A stretch of 64,000 bases of DNA from Pokkaliibacter sp046614695 (GCF_046614695.1 NZ_JBKKHQ010000017.1:1-64000), one strand, 5' to 3'; counted from the stretch's first letter, positions 17,101 through 26,932 are shown. Notes: generated from the letters alone by a model not told the origin. Numbers and translations are program-made.

Positions 17101-18618
17101 TCAGCGTGGCTGCTCAGCCGGTACTTCCGTCACCGTTTTGGCCTCGGAAGTGTTGGCTGTCATGGCCTGTTGATCCTTCGCGGGGGCGCTCTGGGTGTTT
17201 TCCAGCCAGCCGCCGCCCAGCACCTTGTACAGCGTGATCAGGTTGTTCTGGCGGGCCAGACGAACCGTGATCGCATTTTGCTGCGCGGTGTAGAGCGAGC
17301 GCTGTGAGTCCAGTACGGTCAGGTAGCTGTCGACGCCGCTACGGAAACGGGCATCGGACAGGTCATAACTGCGCTGACTGGCATCCACCAGTGATTGCTG
17401 TGCATCCAGCTGTTCATCCAACGTGCCCTGATCGGCCAGTGCATCCGCGACTTCACGGAAGGCGGTCTGAATGGCTTTCTCATACTGGGCGATGTAGATG
17501 TTCTTCTGAATCTTGGCGACATCCAGATTGGCCTGATTCCGACCGGCATTGAAGATCGGCAGGGTAATGGATGGCGCAAAGCTCCAGGCCTGACTGCCAC
17601 TGTTAAACAGACCGGAGAGTGAGCTACTCGCCGTGCCGTAAGAAGCGGTCAGACTGATGGTCGGAAAGAACGCCGCACGGGCAGCGCCAATGTTGGCATT
17701 GGCCGCTTCCAGCTGGTGTTCCGCCTGCAGGATATCCGGACGACGCAGCAGTGCTTCGGAAGGCAGCTGCGGCGGGATTTCCGGCAGCAAGGTCACCATG
17801 GCTTTGGTATCAACACTGGCTTTTGGCATCAGATCCTGAGGGATCTCGCTGCCGACCAGCAGGCGCAGGGCATTTAAGTCCTGCGCGACCGCCGAGGTAT
17901 AACGCGCCGCATCATAACGGGCTGTTTCCACGCTGGTGCGTGCCTGTTGCAGATCAAGCTCGGTGGATACGCCGAGTTCGAAACTGCGTTTGGTCAGATG
18001 GAAAGAGTCCTGCTGACTTTTCAGGGTGCCTTTCGCCAGACGCTGACGTTCCTGATCCGCAGCCAGGGTGTAATACGCCGAGGCCACTTCCGAGATCAGG
18101 CTGATCTGGGTGCTGCGCTGGGCTTCTTCGGTCGCCAGATACTGCTGCAGCGCCTGAGTCTTCAGGCTCTGGATACGACCAAACAGATCCAGCTCATAGC
18201 TGCTGATACCGACGCCCACGTTGTATTGGCTGCCGATGGTGGCTTCACCGCCGTAGCTTAAGTCCGCAGGTGTACGGCTTCGGCTTTCCGTGGCGGAGGC
18301 ATCCAGCGATGGGAGCTGATCCGCACGCTGGATACGGTAGTTGGCCTGAGCTTCCTGAACATTCAGCGCCGCGACCCGAAGGTCACGGTTGTTGGTCAGG
18401 GACAGCGCAATCAGCTGCTCCAGTTGCTGGTCTGCGAAAAAGTCGCGCCAGCCCATGGTGCTCAGATTCAGACCTTGCCCACGCTGTGGCTGATAGGCTT
18501 CGCCGATGGGCCAGCTATCGCCGACAGGGGAAGCAGGGCGCTCGTAAGTCGGCGCCATGCTGCAACCTGCCAGGATCACGGCCACCGCGGCCATTGATAA
18601 AAGCCTGGGGGTCATCAT
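17101..18618 (-). CDS. RND efflux outer-membrane lipoprotein (OprM/NodT family)
   Basis: The 505-residue protein begins with a lipoprotein signal peptide whose lipobox is LAGC (cysteine at residue 19). It carries the two OEP repeats of the TolC-like channel family, rich in Gln/Ala heptads. It forms the outer-membrane exit duct for the pump encoded just upstream. The start ATGATG overlaps the pump stop codon (ATGA), so the two are translationally coupled. The second ATG at 18615 is an alternative start. Confidence 0.92.
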   Translation of the reverse strand: MMTPRLLSMAAVAVILAGCSMAPTYERPASPVGDSWPIGEAYQPQRGQGLNLSTMGWRDFFADQQLEQLIALSLTNNRDLRVAALNVQEAQANYRIQRADQLPSLDASATESRSRTPADLSYGGEATIGSQYNVGVGISSYELDLFGRIQSLKTQALQQYLATEEAQRSTQISLISEVASAYYTLAADQERQRLAKGTLKSQQDSFHLTKRSFELGVSTELDLQQARTSVETARYDAARYTSAVAQDLNALRLLVGSEIPQDLMPKASVDTKAMVTLLPEIPPQLPSEALLRRPDILQAEHQLEAANANIGAARAAFFPTISLTASYGTASSSLSGLFNSGSQAWSFAPSITLPIFNAGRNQANLDVAKIQKNIYIAQYEKAIQTAFREVADALADQGTLDEQLDAQQSLVDASQRSYDLSDARFRSGVDSYLTVLDSQRSLYTAQQNAITVRLARQNNLITLYKVLGGGWLENTQSAPAKDQQAMTANTSEAKTVTEVPAEQPR

Positions 18619-21600
18619 GGGGTGTTCTCCTCCTGTGACTGAGGCTGGGTCTGTGTCTGGCTGTTCGCGCCTTTACCATTGTGGTGTTTGCTGAACAAAC
18701 GACGCACGACCACGAAGAAGATAGGTACAAAGATCACGCCCAGCAGGGTGGAGGCAATCATGCCGCCCAGTACGCCGGTACCGATGGCGTTCTGGCTGCC
18801 GGAGCCGGCACCGTTGGAGATCACCAGCGGTACAACCCCCAGGCCAAAGGCCAGTGAGGTCATGATGATCGGACGCAGACGCATGCGAATGGCTTCGACA
18901 GCGGCTTCCACCAGACCACGACCTTCTTCTTGCAGATCCTTGGCGAATTCGACAATCAGGATGGCGTTTTTCGCCGCCAGACCGATGGTCGTCAACAGGC
19001 CGACCTGGAAGTAAACGTCATTGGAAAGACCACGCAAGTCAGTGAACAGCAGGGCGCCTAGGACACCCAGCGGCACGACCAGAATGACCGAGAACGGAAT
19101 CGACCAGCTTTCATACAGGGCCGCCAGACAGAGGAAGACCACCAGAATCGAGATGGCATAGAGTGCCGGAGCCTGCGAGCCGGAAATCTGCTCTTGCAGG
19201 GACAGGCCAGTCCATTCATAGCCCACGCCTCGTGGCATCTGTTTCATGATGCCCTCGACAGCCGCCATGGCATCACCTGAGCTCATGCCAGGCGCAGGGC
19301 TACCCTGAATCTGGAAGGCAGGCAGACCGTTGTAACGCACCAGCTGGGGTGAACCGTAGCTCCACTCGCCATGAGAGAAGGCCGAGAAGGGCACCATTTC
19401 ACCGGAGCTGTTACGCACGTACCACTGGTTAATATCTTCCGGCAGCATGCGAGCGTCAGGCTGACCCTGCATGTACACCTTCTTGATACGTCCCTTGTCG
19501 ATAAAGTCATTGATGTAGCTACTACCCCAGGCAGTGCTCAGCAGCGAGTTGATATCGGCAATGGACACACCCAACGCACCGGCTTTTTCCTGATCGATAT
19601 TCAGGTTGTACTGGGGCGAGTCTTCAAGACCATTCGGGCGCACCGCCATCAGCTTCGGATTCTGCGCGGCCATCCCCAGGAACTGGTTACGGGCCTGCAG
19701 CAGGGCATCGTGGCCAAGGTTGGCATTGTCCTGAATGTAGAAGTCAAAACCGGTAGCGTTACCCAGCTCGATGACCGCAGGTGGTACGAAGGCAAAGACC
19801 ATCGCATCCTTGATTTTCGAGAAGGCACCCATGGCACGCCCTGCAATCGCCTGAACTTTCTGGCTGGCGTCAGTACGCTCAGACCAGTCTTTCAGAGAGA
19901 CGAAGGCAATACCCATGTTCTGACCACGACCAGCAAAGCTGAAGCCGGAGACGGTGAACATGGACTTCATATTGTCCTTCTCGTTGGTCATGAAATAGTC
20001 TTCCATCTTCTTCATGACCTGCATGGTACGTTCCTGGGTCGCACCGGCGGGCAGTGTCGCCTGCGCCAGCAGAATGCCCTGATCCTCATCCGGCAGGAAG
20101 GAGGTGGGAATACTGCGGAACAGGAAGCCAACGCCGACCAGAATGAGCACATAGATGAGCATCATGCGGCCGCCACGTTTGGCCAGTTTGCCGACCAGTG
20201 ACTGAGTGCCCGAATTGGTCTTATCAAAACCCTTGTTGAACCAGCCAAACATGCCGCTGTATTCGTGGCCCGGACCGTGACCTTTTTCCACCGGTTTCAG
20301 AATGGTGGCGCAAAGGGCGGGCGTCAGGATGATCGCGACCATGACTGACAGAGCCATCGCCGAGACAATGGTGATGGAGAACTGGCGGTATATAACACCG
20401 GTGGAGCCGGACATGAAGGCCATGGGTACGAATACCGCTGACAGCACCAGTGCGATACCGACCAGTGCGCCGGTGATCTGTCCCATGGACTTCTTGGTCG
20501 CCTCCTTCGGCGGCAGGCCTTCCTCGGACATGATACGTTCGACGTTTTCCACCACGACGATGGCGTCATCCACCAGCAGACCGATGGCCAGTACCATGGC
20601 GAACATGGTCAGGGTGTTGATCGAATAGCCGCAGGCGGCGAGTACACCAAAGGTACCCAGCAGAACGACAGGGACCGCAATGGTCGGGATCAGCGTCGCA
20701 CGGAAACTCTGCATGAAGAGATACATGACCAGGAACACCAGCACGATGGCTTCGCCCAGGGTCTTGATGACCTCTTCAATAGAGATTTTGACGAACGGCG
20801 TGGTGTCGTACGGGAATACCGCTTTCATGCCTTCAGGGAAGAAAGGCTCCAGCTCCTTGACCTTGGCCTTGACCATGTCGGCGGTATCCAGCGCGTTCGC
20901 GTTGGCGGCAAGCTTGATACCCAGACCAGCAGCAGGCAGACCGTTATAACGGGCAACCACGTCATAGCTCTGGCTACCCAGACCGACGGTGGCAACATCA
21001 CCCAGACGCACGACAGAACCGTCGCTGTTGACGCGCAGCTGAATCTTGCGGAACTGCTCAGGCGTTTGCAGATAGGACTGCGCGGTAATGGTCGCGTTCA
21101 GCTGCTGGCCGGGGACTGCTGGCGTACCACCGAGAGAGCCGGCAGAGACCTGCGCATTCTGCGCGGTAATGGCCGTGCGCACATCCGCTGGCGTCATTTT
21201 GTAATTGTTCAGTTTGGCCGGGTCAAGCCAGATGCGCATGGCATAGGGCGAACCGAACAGCTGCAAGTCACCTACGCCCTGCACACGGGACATGGGGTCC
21301 TTGATGTTGGAGGAAACATAATCCGCGATGTCATTCTGGTTCATGCTGCCATCTTCGGAATAGAAACCCACCACCATCAGGAAGCTGGCAGAGGATTTGG
21401 TCACCGAGATGCCGTTTTGCTGAACCTGACTGGGCAGCAGTGGTGTGGCCAGCTGCAGCTTGTTCTGCACCTGAACCTGAGCAATATCCGGATCAGTGCC
21501 GTTATAGAACGTCAGGGTGATCTGGGCATTACCGAAGGAGTCACTGGTCGAGGACATGTATTGCAGGTTGTCGATCCCGGTCATCTGCTGTTCGATGATC

Positions 21601-21788
21601 TGGGTGACCGAGTCCTGCACGGTTTTCGCCGAGGCGCCCGGATAGCTGGCGCTGATGCTCACCGCCGGAGGCGCAATACTGGGGTACTGCGCGATAGGCA
21701 GGGAACGAATTGCCAGGATACCGGCCATCATGACGATGATGGCGAGTACCCAGGCAAAAATCGGCCTGTCGATAAAAAAGCGTGCCAT
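18615..21788 (-). CDS. RND multidrug efflux inner-membrane transporter (MexB/AcrB type, HAE1)
   Basis: The 1057-residue proton antiporter starts MARFFIDRPIFAWVLAI, typical of HAE1 pumps. It has twelve expected transmembrane helices, two large periplasmic loops and the proton-relay aspartate pair in GLLVDDAIVVVENVER in TM4. It exports drugs, dyes or detergents together with the adaptor and channel genes that flank it. The spacing to the adaptor gene is 18 bases. The length and motifs match AcrB/MexB/AdeJ closely, but the actual substrate range is not readable. Confidence 0.95.
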   Translation of the reverse strand: MARFFIDRPIFAWVLAIIVMMAGILAIRSLPIAQYPSIAPPAVSISASYPGASAKTVQDSVTQIIEQQMTGIDNLQYMSSTSDSFGNAQITLTFYNGTDPDIAQVQVQNKLQLATPLLPSQVQQNGISVTKSSASFLMVVGFYSEDGSMNQNDIADYVSSNIKDPMSRVQGVGDLQLFGSPYAMRIWLDPAKLNNYKMTPADVRTAITAQNAQVSAGSLGGTPAVPGQQLNATITAQSYLQTPEQFRKIQLRVNSDGSVVRLGDVATVGLGSQSYDVVARYNGLPAAGLGIKLAANANALDTADMVKAKVKELEPFFPEGMKAVFPYDTTPFVKISIEEVIKTLGEAIVLVFLVMYLFMQSFRATLIPTIAVPVVLLGTFGVLAACGYSINTLTMFAMVLAIGLLVDDAIVVVENVERIMSEEGLPPKEATKKSMGQITGALVGIALVLSAVFVPMAFMSGSTGVIYRQFSITIVSAMALSVMVAIILTPALCATILKPVEKGHGPGHEYSGMFGWFNKGFDKTNSGTQSLVGKLAKRGGRMMLIYVLILVGVGFLFRSIPTSFLPDEDQGILLAQATLPAGATQERTMQVMKKMEDYFMTNEKDNMKSMFTVSGFSFAGRGQNMGIAFVSLKDWSERTDASQKVQAIAGRAMGAFSKIKDAMVFAFVPPAVIELGNATGFDFYIQDNANLGHDALLQARNQFLGMAAQNPKLMAVRPNGLEDSPQYNLNIDQEKAGALGVSIADINSLLSTAWGSSYINDFIDKGRIKKVYMQGQPDARMLPEDINQWYVRNSSGEMVPFSAFSHGEWSYGSPQLVRYNGLPAFQIQGSPAPGMSSGDAMAAVEGIMKQMPRGVGYEWTGLSLQEQISGSQAPALYAISILVVFLCLAALYESWSIPFSVILVVPLGVLGALLFTDLRGLSNDVYFQVGLLTTIGLAAKNAILIVEFAKDLQEEGRGLVEAAVEAIRMRLRPIIMTSLAFGLGVVPLVISNGAGSGSQNAIGTGVLGGMIASTLLGVIFVPIFFVVVRRLFSKHHNGKGANSQTQTQPQSQEENTP

Positions 21789-21806
21789 GAAATTATTCCT
21801 CTTGGC

Positions 21807-23006
21807 TTACTGTGCCGCGTTGGCCTCGGACTCGGTGTTCTGCTGAGGGCTCGCCTCAACACCTTTGACCGCAGCGCCAGGCTTCACTTTCTGAATACCT
21901 TCAATGATCAGCTGGTCACCGTCTTTCAGACCGCTGTCGATCAGCCACTGGTTACCGATAGCGCGGTTGGTTTTCACCTTACGCACCGCAACCTTGCCAT
22001 CGGCGATCACGTAAGCGACGGCCTGGCCGGTGGTGTCACGGGTAATACCCTGCTGAGGAACGAGAATACCGTCAGGACGAACCCCTTCCTCGATGGCTGC
22101 ACGTACGTACATGCCAGGCAGCAGCAGCTGCTGAGGGTTGGGGAATACCGCACGCAGTGTGACCGCGCCGGTGCTTTCATCCACCGACACATCCGAGAAG
22201 GTCAGGGTGCCTTCAACGCCATAATCCGAGCCGTCTTCCAGCTTCAGGCGAACCTTGGCTTCATCATCGGCAGAGGCACGATTCAACTTGCCGCTGGCGA
22301 GTTCACGCTTGAGGCGAAGCAGGTCGACGCTGGACTGGGTAACGTCCACGTACATGGGATCCAGCTGTTGCACCGTGACCAGCGAGTTGGTCTGGTTGGC
22401 GGTGACGAGGGCGCCCGGTGTCACGGTGGACTTGCCGATACGGCCAGCGATAGGCGAGGTCACCTTGGTGTAGTTCAGGTTGATCTGCGCGGTTTTGACC
22501 GCTGCCTGATAGGCCGCGACATCGGCTGCCGTTTGCTTCAGCGTGGCGTCAGCGTCGTCATAATCCTGTTTGGAGACTGCGTTGATCTTCACCAGCTCCT
22601 TGTAGCGCTGGGCTTTCAGACGCGCAGATTCGACGTTGGCCTGAGCACGGGCCAGATTGGCTTTGGCACTTTCCAGTTCAGCTTCGTAAGTTGCCGGGTC
22701 AATCTGGTACAGCACCTGACCGGCTTTGACTTCAGAGCCTTCATCGAAGAGGCGTTTCTCAATGATGCCGCCTACTTGTGGGCGAACTTCGGAGACCAGA
22801 TAGGCAGAAGTGCGTCCAGGAAGTTCAGTGGTCAGAGTCACAGGTGCGGTTTTCACCTGATACACGCCAACCTCAACAGGGCCTTGAGCCTGCTGCTGGG
22901 CCTGGCCGGAACCTTCACCTTCCTGTCCACAACCGGTCAGTGCTGCAGCACCGAACACGGAACAGAGCAACGCGACGGCGAGTCGTGTGCGTCGAAGTGG
23001 AGCCAT
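21807..23006 (-). CDS. RND efflux periplasmic adaptor lipoprotein (MexA/AcrA type)
   Basis: The 399-residue membrane-fusion protein has a lipobox LTGC after a hydrophobic leader, then a split biotinyl-lipoyl-like domain around a helical hairpin (ESARLKAQRYKELVKINAVSKQDYDDADATL region) and a beta-barrel domain. It bridges pump and channel in the periplasm. It is the first gene of the three-gene operon. Upstream lie two copies of TTCGATAACGTT, suggesting repressor control. Confidence 0.93.
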   Translation of the reverse strand: MAPLRRTRLAVALLCSVFGAAALTGCGQEGEGSGQAQQQAQGPVEVGVYQVKTAPVTLTTELPGRTSAYLVSEVRPQVGGIIEKRLFDEGSEVKAGQVLYQIDPATYEAELESAKANLARAQANVESARLKAQRYKELVKINAVSKQDYDDADATLKQTAADVAAYQAAVKTAQINLNYTKVTSPIAGRIGKSTVTPGALVTANQTNSLVTVQQLDPMYVDVTQSSVDLLRLKRELASGKLNRASADDEAKVRLKLEDGSDYGVEGTLTFSDVSVDESTGAVTLRAVFPNPQQLLLPGMYVRAAIEEGVRPDGILVPQQGITRDTTGQAVAYVIADGKVAVRKVKTNRAIGNQWLIDSGLKDGDQLIIEGIQKVKPGAAVKGVEASPQQNTESEANAAQ

Positions 23007-23045
23007 TGGGTTACCTCTCGATTTAAAATGCGCGTCTTTTTAAGA

Positions 23046-23075
23046 TTCGATAACGTTTCAAGCTTCGATAACGTT
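23046..23075. promoter_or_regulatory. direct repeat TTCGATAACGTT upstream of the efflux operon
   Basis: The 12-mer occurs at 23046-23057 and 23064-23075, 18 bases apart, each followed by a TTTCAAG-like stretch. It sits 40-70 bases before the adaptor start. The AACGTT core is also the centre of the palindrome before the TetR gene at 26196, so that TetR is a candidate regulator. This is inference only. Confidence 0.45.
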
Positions 23076-23151
23076 GTTTCAAGAGCTTCTGCCAAAGCCT
23101 CTTTTTATTCTGACAATCCCTGTTGACGGTGCTTCGCAGCATCATGCCTGC

Positions 23152-24564
23152 CTAGTCCGTCGTCTCCGATGTTGCTGGTGTTTCAACAAAGCTCAAACAA
23201 AAGCCGGTGCCGGGCCAATCTTGCTCAATAATGAGTTGCCAGCCGTGAGCCAGAGCCACTTCGCGACAAATCGCTAGTCCAAGGCCTGCGCCCTGAGACT
23301 GCTGGTCCGCCCGCCAGAAGCGTTCAAACACCTTGTCCTTCATGTCCCCGCTGATGCCGGGGCCATAGTCCCTGACCCTGAGCGTCTGCTCGGTCAGAAT
23401 GATCTCAACTGGCTGATCTGCCGGGCCATGCACCAACGCATTTTCCAGCAGATTCTTGACCAGAATATAAAAAGCGCCAGCATCCGCCCGGATGTCGGCG
23501 TTCTTTACGGCACTGAAGTCAAAATTGATCACTCGCTGTCGCCACGCCGGGTGGCGCTGCAGACGCTGAATGACTTCGCCGGTCTGTTCAATGGTATCGA
23601 CCGCAGCAAACTGATAGTTCTGCTGCTCCCGAACCTCGGCAAAGTGCAGAATCTGGTGCACCTGCCTGACGATGTGATCGACATCGTCCAGTAACTGTTG
23701 CCGTGCAGCGCTGTCCGGCAGCTGCATTTCCACTTCGCCTCGCAGCAGTGCCAGTGGTGTTTTCAGCTCATGGGCAGTGGTTGCCAGCAATTCCTGCTGC
23801 ACCTGAAAACCCGCTTCCAGCCTTGCCAACGTGCCGTTAAAAGCACTGACCAGTGGCTCCACTTCTCGCGGCAGTCGCGCTGTGGGTAAGCGCTGCTGCA
23901 GATTGCCAGGATGAATGTCACGTGCCTGCCGAGACAGGCGCTTCAAAGGCGCCAGCATCACGCGGATGGTATACAGCACCACCACGCTCACCAGAATCAG
24001 CGACAGAATACTGACCAGCAGTACCACGCATAACAATGGCTCAATATCGGTCAGCCAAAAGATGTCCACCAGCCGACTGCTTATCGCTACATGGGCACGA
24101 AACCCGGAAAATCCGGAGGGCATGCTCTGGCTGAACACGTAGCTGAACACCCCGGAAGCACTATCCATTGTCGCCAGCTGATTCAGTGGCAGCCGGGTCA
24201 TATCCTCTGGAAAAAGACCCCGTCCGCGCGGGTCCATTTCTGCGACCACATGCCCCCGGCTATCGGTAATCGCCATGCCCAGATCATCACGCAGCGCCTG
24301 TAAAATCCACGCGGCGTTATCATTATCCGGGATGATTTCCGGCAGACCCGCACGGGTTCTCTGTGTGCTGTCGAGCAGATAGTCCATCTGCTCATCCAGG
24401 ACCGCATGAATCAGAATGTTCGGCGCCCGCCAGACAAAGTACAGGTGGATCATGATCACCAGCAGTACAAAGCCAGCCATGAAAGTCAGCAGCAGGCGCA
24501 TGGTCAGCCCGCGCTGCGCTTCCTTTATCCAGCACATCAGTGCGGCCGGGTCAGACCAGCGCAT
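23152..24564 (-). CDS. sensor histidine kinase of an OmpR-type two-component pair
   Basis: I prefer ATG 24564, which overlaps the response-regulator stop by 14 bases; the longer frame from 24654 lies entirely within the regulator gene. The 470-residue kinase has TM1 near residue 22, a periplasmic sensor domain of about 150 residues and a second TM segment with HAMP. It continues with the phosphoacceptor H-box AHELKTPL, the N-box NLLENALVHG and the ATP-lid motifs DYGPGISG and GAGLGLAICREV. It phosphorylates the regulator encoded upstream. The kinase resembles QseC/PmrB-class sensors; the signal is unknown. Confidence 0.88.
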   Translation of the reverse strand: MRWSDPAALMCWIKEAQRGLTMRLLLTFMAGFVLLVIMIHLYFVWRAPNILIHAVLDEQMDYLLDSTQRTRAGLPEIIPDNDNAAWILQALRDDLGMAITDSRGHVVAEMDPRGRGLFPEDMTRLPLNQLATMDSASGVFSYVFSQSMPSGFSGFRAHVAISSRLVDIFWLTDIEPLLCVVLLVSILSLILVSVVVLYTIRVMLAPLKRLSRQARDIHPGNLQQRLPTARLPREVEPLVSAFNGTLARLEAGFQVQQELLATTAHELKTPLALLRGEVEMQLPDSAARQQLLDDVDHIVRQVHQILHFAEVREQQNYQFAAVDTIEQTGEVIQRLQRHPAWRQRVINFDFSAVKNADIRADAGAFYILVKNLLENALVHGPADQPVEIILTEQTLRVRDYGPGISGDMKDKVFERFWRADQQSQGAGLGLAICREVALAHGWQLIIEQDWPGTGFCLSFVETPATSETTD

Positions 24565-25216
24565 AACCCTGTCCGCGAATATTGTTGATTTCCCGGGTTG
24601 ATCCCAGCTCTTTGAGCTTTCTTCGCAGCCGGTGCAGGGCCACGTCCAGCGCATTGGGTGTTACCGCATCCAGTCCCCAGGCAGCATGTTCCAGTCGCGA
24701 ACGACGCTGAACCTCACCCGGCGTCTGCATCAGGCAGAACAGGATCTGCACCTCAGCATGAGAGAGGGGAGTGCGCAGCTCTCCGCGACTCAATTCGGCG
24801 TTCTCCGGGGATAACTGCAAGTCATCGACCCGGGGTGCCAGTGGCTGAATCATGGAGGGGCGACGCAGCAATGCCCTCACTCTGGCGATCAGCTCTTCCA
24901 TCTCGAAAGGCTTGATCAGGTAATCATCGGCGCCACCTTCCAGACCTGCGATACGGTCATGGATCGCATCGCGGGCTGTCATCATCAGCGCCGGAGTCAT
25001 GTCTCCCTCGCTTCGCAGCTGCCGGATTTGCTGCAGGCCATCACCATCAGGTAAACCACGATCCATCACGATGGCGCCGTAACGCTGCTGGCGACAGGCA
25101 TGACGTGCCCGAGCGAGGGTATCGACCCAGTCTGTTTCAATGCCGATATCACGCAGACGCCGGGCAATCATGTCTGCCAGGCGTGGATGGTCTTCAACCA
25201 GAAGCAGGCGGTACAC
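24551..25216 (-). CDS. OmpR-family response regulator
   Basis: The 221-residue regulator has a receiver domain with acidic pocket VEDH, phosphoacceptor D52 (IVMDRGLPDGDG) and the conserved lysine in LIKPFEMEEL. A winged-helix DNA-binding domain ends in NNIRGQGYALV. It lies 8 bases after the OmpV-like gene and overlaps the kinase, forming an OmpV-regulator-kinase operon. It is of the QseB/PmrA class by sequence feel. A CTTAC direct repeat before the operon is a candidate autoregulatory box. Confidence 0.92.
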   Translation of the reverse strand: MYRLLLVEDHPRLADMIARRLRDIGIETDWVDTLARARHACRQQRYGAIVMDRGLPDGDGLQQIRQLRSEGDMTPALMMTARDAIHDRIAGLEGGADDYLIKPFEMEELIARVRALLRRPSMIQPLAPRVDDLQLSPENAELSRGELRTPLSHAEVQILFCLMQTPGEVQRRSRLEHAAWGLDAVTPNALDVALHRLRRKLKELGSTREINNIRGQGYALV

Positions 25217-25224
25217 GGCCTGCC

Positions 25225-25977
25225 TCAGAACAGATACAGGTACGAGAAACCGGCGTGCATCACTGTGTCGTCATCAACAATCGGGCTGTCCTTGATTTCA
25301 TCTGCTGCGGCATCAACACCCATGGAGAAGTTCAGGCGCTGATGACGGGTCAGATAAAAGCCGACATCCACGCCTGCACCGTAGGTCCAGCTGGCGCCAG
25401 GGTTATAGGCCTGACGGTCAGCGCGGGCTTCTGAGGTCTTAACGCCGTAGTAATAGTTCACGTAGTCACTATTAAGATAGGACAGCTTCGCTGACGGCGT
25501 GATGCTGAGTCGCTCACTAAGCTGAATGTTGTATTCATAACCCAGCGTTGACTGCCAGCCTTCGCTGTTGCCGGAAGCATCGCCAAGCACATCCAGACTC
25601 AGGGTATTCTGGCCAAATTCATAGGCCATGTGTGGACCGACCCAAAGGCCGCCGTCGCGATCATCCATGCCTCGCAGCTTGGAAGAGTCGCCGGAATCGT
25701 AACCATCGCCAAGTGCGGCTTTCGCGCGCAGGGTCAGGGTCAGGTTGTCTTCATCCTTGATCTTGATATCCAGTGTCGTGCCGCTGAAACGCACCCAGCT
25801 ATTATCGAAGTACACCAGTGGCAGGGCGGATGTATCGTTGTCCTTGCCGTCGTAAAAGGAGCTGCTGTAGCCCGCACCGACGCCAAGACCCCACTGGCTG
25901 CCATCCTCGGCAAAAGCCGATGAGGAAAGTACCGGCAGGGCCGTCAGGGTAAGAATTCCAAATGTCCGAAGCTTCAT
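25225..25977 (-). CDS. MipA/OmpV-family outer-membrane protein
   Basis: The 250-residue protein has a signal peptide (ILTLTALPVLSSSAFA) and alternating beta-strand sequence ending in a C-terminal aromatic residue (HAGFSYLYLF), as outer-membrane barrels do. MipA/OmpV proteins are scaffold or adhesin-like barrels of poorly defined role. It is the first gene of an operon with a two-component system, which suggests that the pair controls or senses envelope state and autoregulates this porin-like protein. Confidence 0.85.
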   Translation of the reverse strand: MKLRTFGILTLTALPVLSSSAFAEDGSQWGLGVGAGYSSSFYDGKDNDTSALPLVYFDNSWVRFSGTTLDIKIKDEDNLTLTLRAKAALGDGYDSGDSSKLRGMDDRDGGLWVGPHMAYEFGQNTLSLDVLGDASGNSEGWQSTLGYEYNIQLSERLSITPSAKLSYLNSDYVNYYYGVKTSEARADRQAYNPGASWTYGAGVDVGFYLTRHQRLNFSMGVDAAADEIKDSPIVDDDTVMHAGFSYLYLF

Positions 25978-26030
25978 GGCGCAGATTCCTTCGTTGATAA
26001 GACAGAAGCCTCTATCTTCCGTGCAATTGT

Positions 26031-26062
26031 CTTACTCAATACTTACAAGCATTACGGGTAAG
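26031..26062. promoter_or_regulatory. CTTAC direct repeats before the OmpV/two-component operon
   Basis: CTTAC occurs at 26031-26035 and 26042-26046, exactly 11 bases apart, with an inverted GTAAG at 26058-26062. Two half-sites with 11-base spacing are the usual target layout for OmpR-family dimers such as PmrA/QseB. Position is 55-85 bases upstream of the OmpV-like start. Confidence 0.45.
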
Positions 26063-26121
26063 AAATTTCCTGTCTGAAGCCGTAACGGTGGGGAGGCGAC
26101 AGAAGCAGAATAATATTTTAG

Positions 26122-26135
26122 AATGAACGTTCATT
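26122..26135. promoter_or_regulatory. palindrome AATGAACGTTCATT, probable TetR autoregulatory operator
   Basis: This perfect 14-base palindrome lies 60 bases before the TetR start and has the size and form of a TetR-family operator. An extra CATT copy follows immediately. Confidence 0.65.
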
Positions 26136-26195
26136 CATTTTATGGAGCCGGGTGGGCCGGGACAACCCCCCGCGCAGAAATGTTGAGAGGCATTA

Positions 26196-26855
26196 ATGAG
26201 CGATCCGACCTTAGATGACGATACTCGACCTAAGTCGAACTCCAATAACCATGAGGGTTTGAGCGAAAAAGAAAAGCGTGCTTTGCTGCGCCGCACCCAG
26301 ATTCTCGATGCTGCAACGGATTGTTTCGTCGAGTACGGATTCCACCGCGCCAGCATGGCCGTCGTGGCGAAGGCGGCAGCCATGAGCCCGGGTCATATCT
26401 ATCATTACTTTGAAAGCAAAGAAGACATCATCGCGGCGATTATTGAGCGCAGCCTTGAGGAGTTCTACGAGAATACCGACAGCATCCAGAGTGCCGATGA
26501 GCTGATCGCCGGCATTCTTGAGCAGCTGGAAAACAAGATTGCCTGTAACAAGAGCTGTCATCCGATTCTGATGCTGGAAGCCACCGCAGAGGCTTCGCGC
26601 CATCCGGAGCTGGCAAGTGTGGTGCAGTCCGTTGACCGGAAAATTCGCGAGCGGCTGATGGCGTTGCTGGCCGGTAATCGTGAGCTGGATATTGAAGCTC
26701 GCCGTGCACTGGAAGCCCGTGTTGAGCTGGTCTGCGTCCTTTTTGCCGGTTTGGGCGTGCGCGGCATTCGTAACCCGGATGTCGACCGTGAAGCACTGGC
26801 CGAGCAGCTAAAAGTCGTGATCACACGGCTCTTTGCCGAGTCCTGCGGTCACTGA
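26196..26855 (+). CDS. TetR/AcrR-family repressor
   Basis: The 219-residue regulator has a roughly 27-residue charged leader and then a canonical TetR helix-turn-helix (AVVAKAAAMSPGHIYHYFESKEDI). A helical ligand-binding domain follows. A GAGAGG ribosome-binding site and the palindrome AATGAACGTTCATT lie upstream, so autorepression is likely. The nearest attractive target is the RND operon, whose promoter repeats share the AACGTT core. It converges on algC with a shared terminator. Confidence 0.88.
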   Translation: MSDPTLDDDTRPKSNSNNHEGLSEKEKRALLRRTQILDAATDCFVEYGFHRASMAVVAKAAAMSPGHIYHYFESKEDIIAAIIERSLEEFYENTDSIQSADELIAGILEQLENKIACNKSCHPILMLEATAEASRHPELASVVQSVDRKIRERLMALLAGNRELDIEARRALEARVELVCVLFAGLGVRGIRNPDVDREALAEQLKVVITRLFAESCGH

Positions 26856-26932
26856 TGCATCCTGCCTGAGTTTTGCCTCTCATCTTCAAACCTTAATAGC
26901 GCAAGGCCAGATCGTCCCTCTGGCAACCGAAT

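Noticed and set aside
21066..23126. 686-codon plus-strand open frame
   Set aside because: It is antisense to the efflux adaptor and pump genes, which have full family motifs; GC-rich codon bias creates such shadows.
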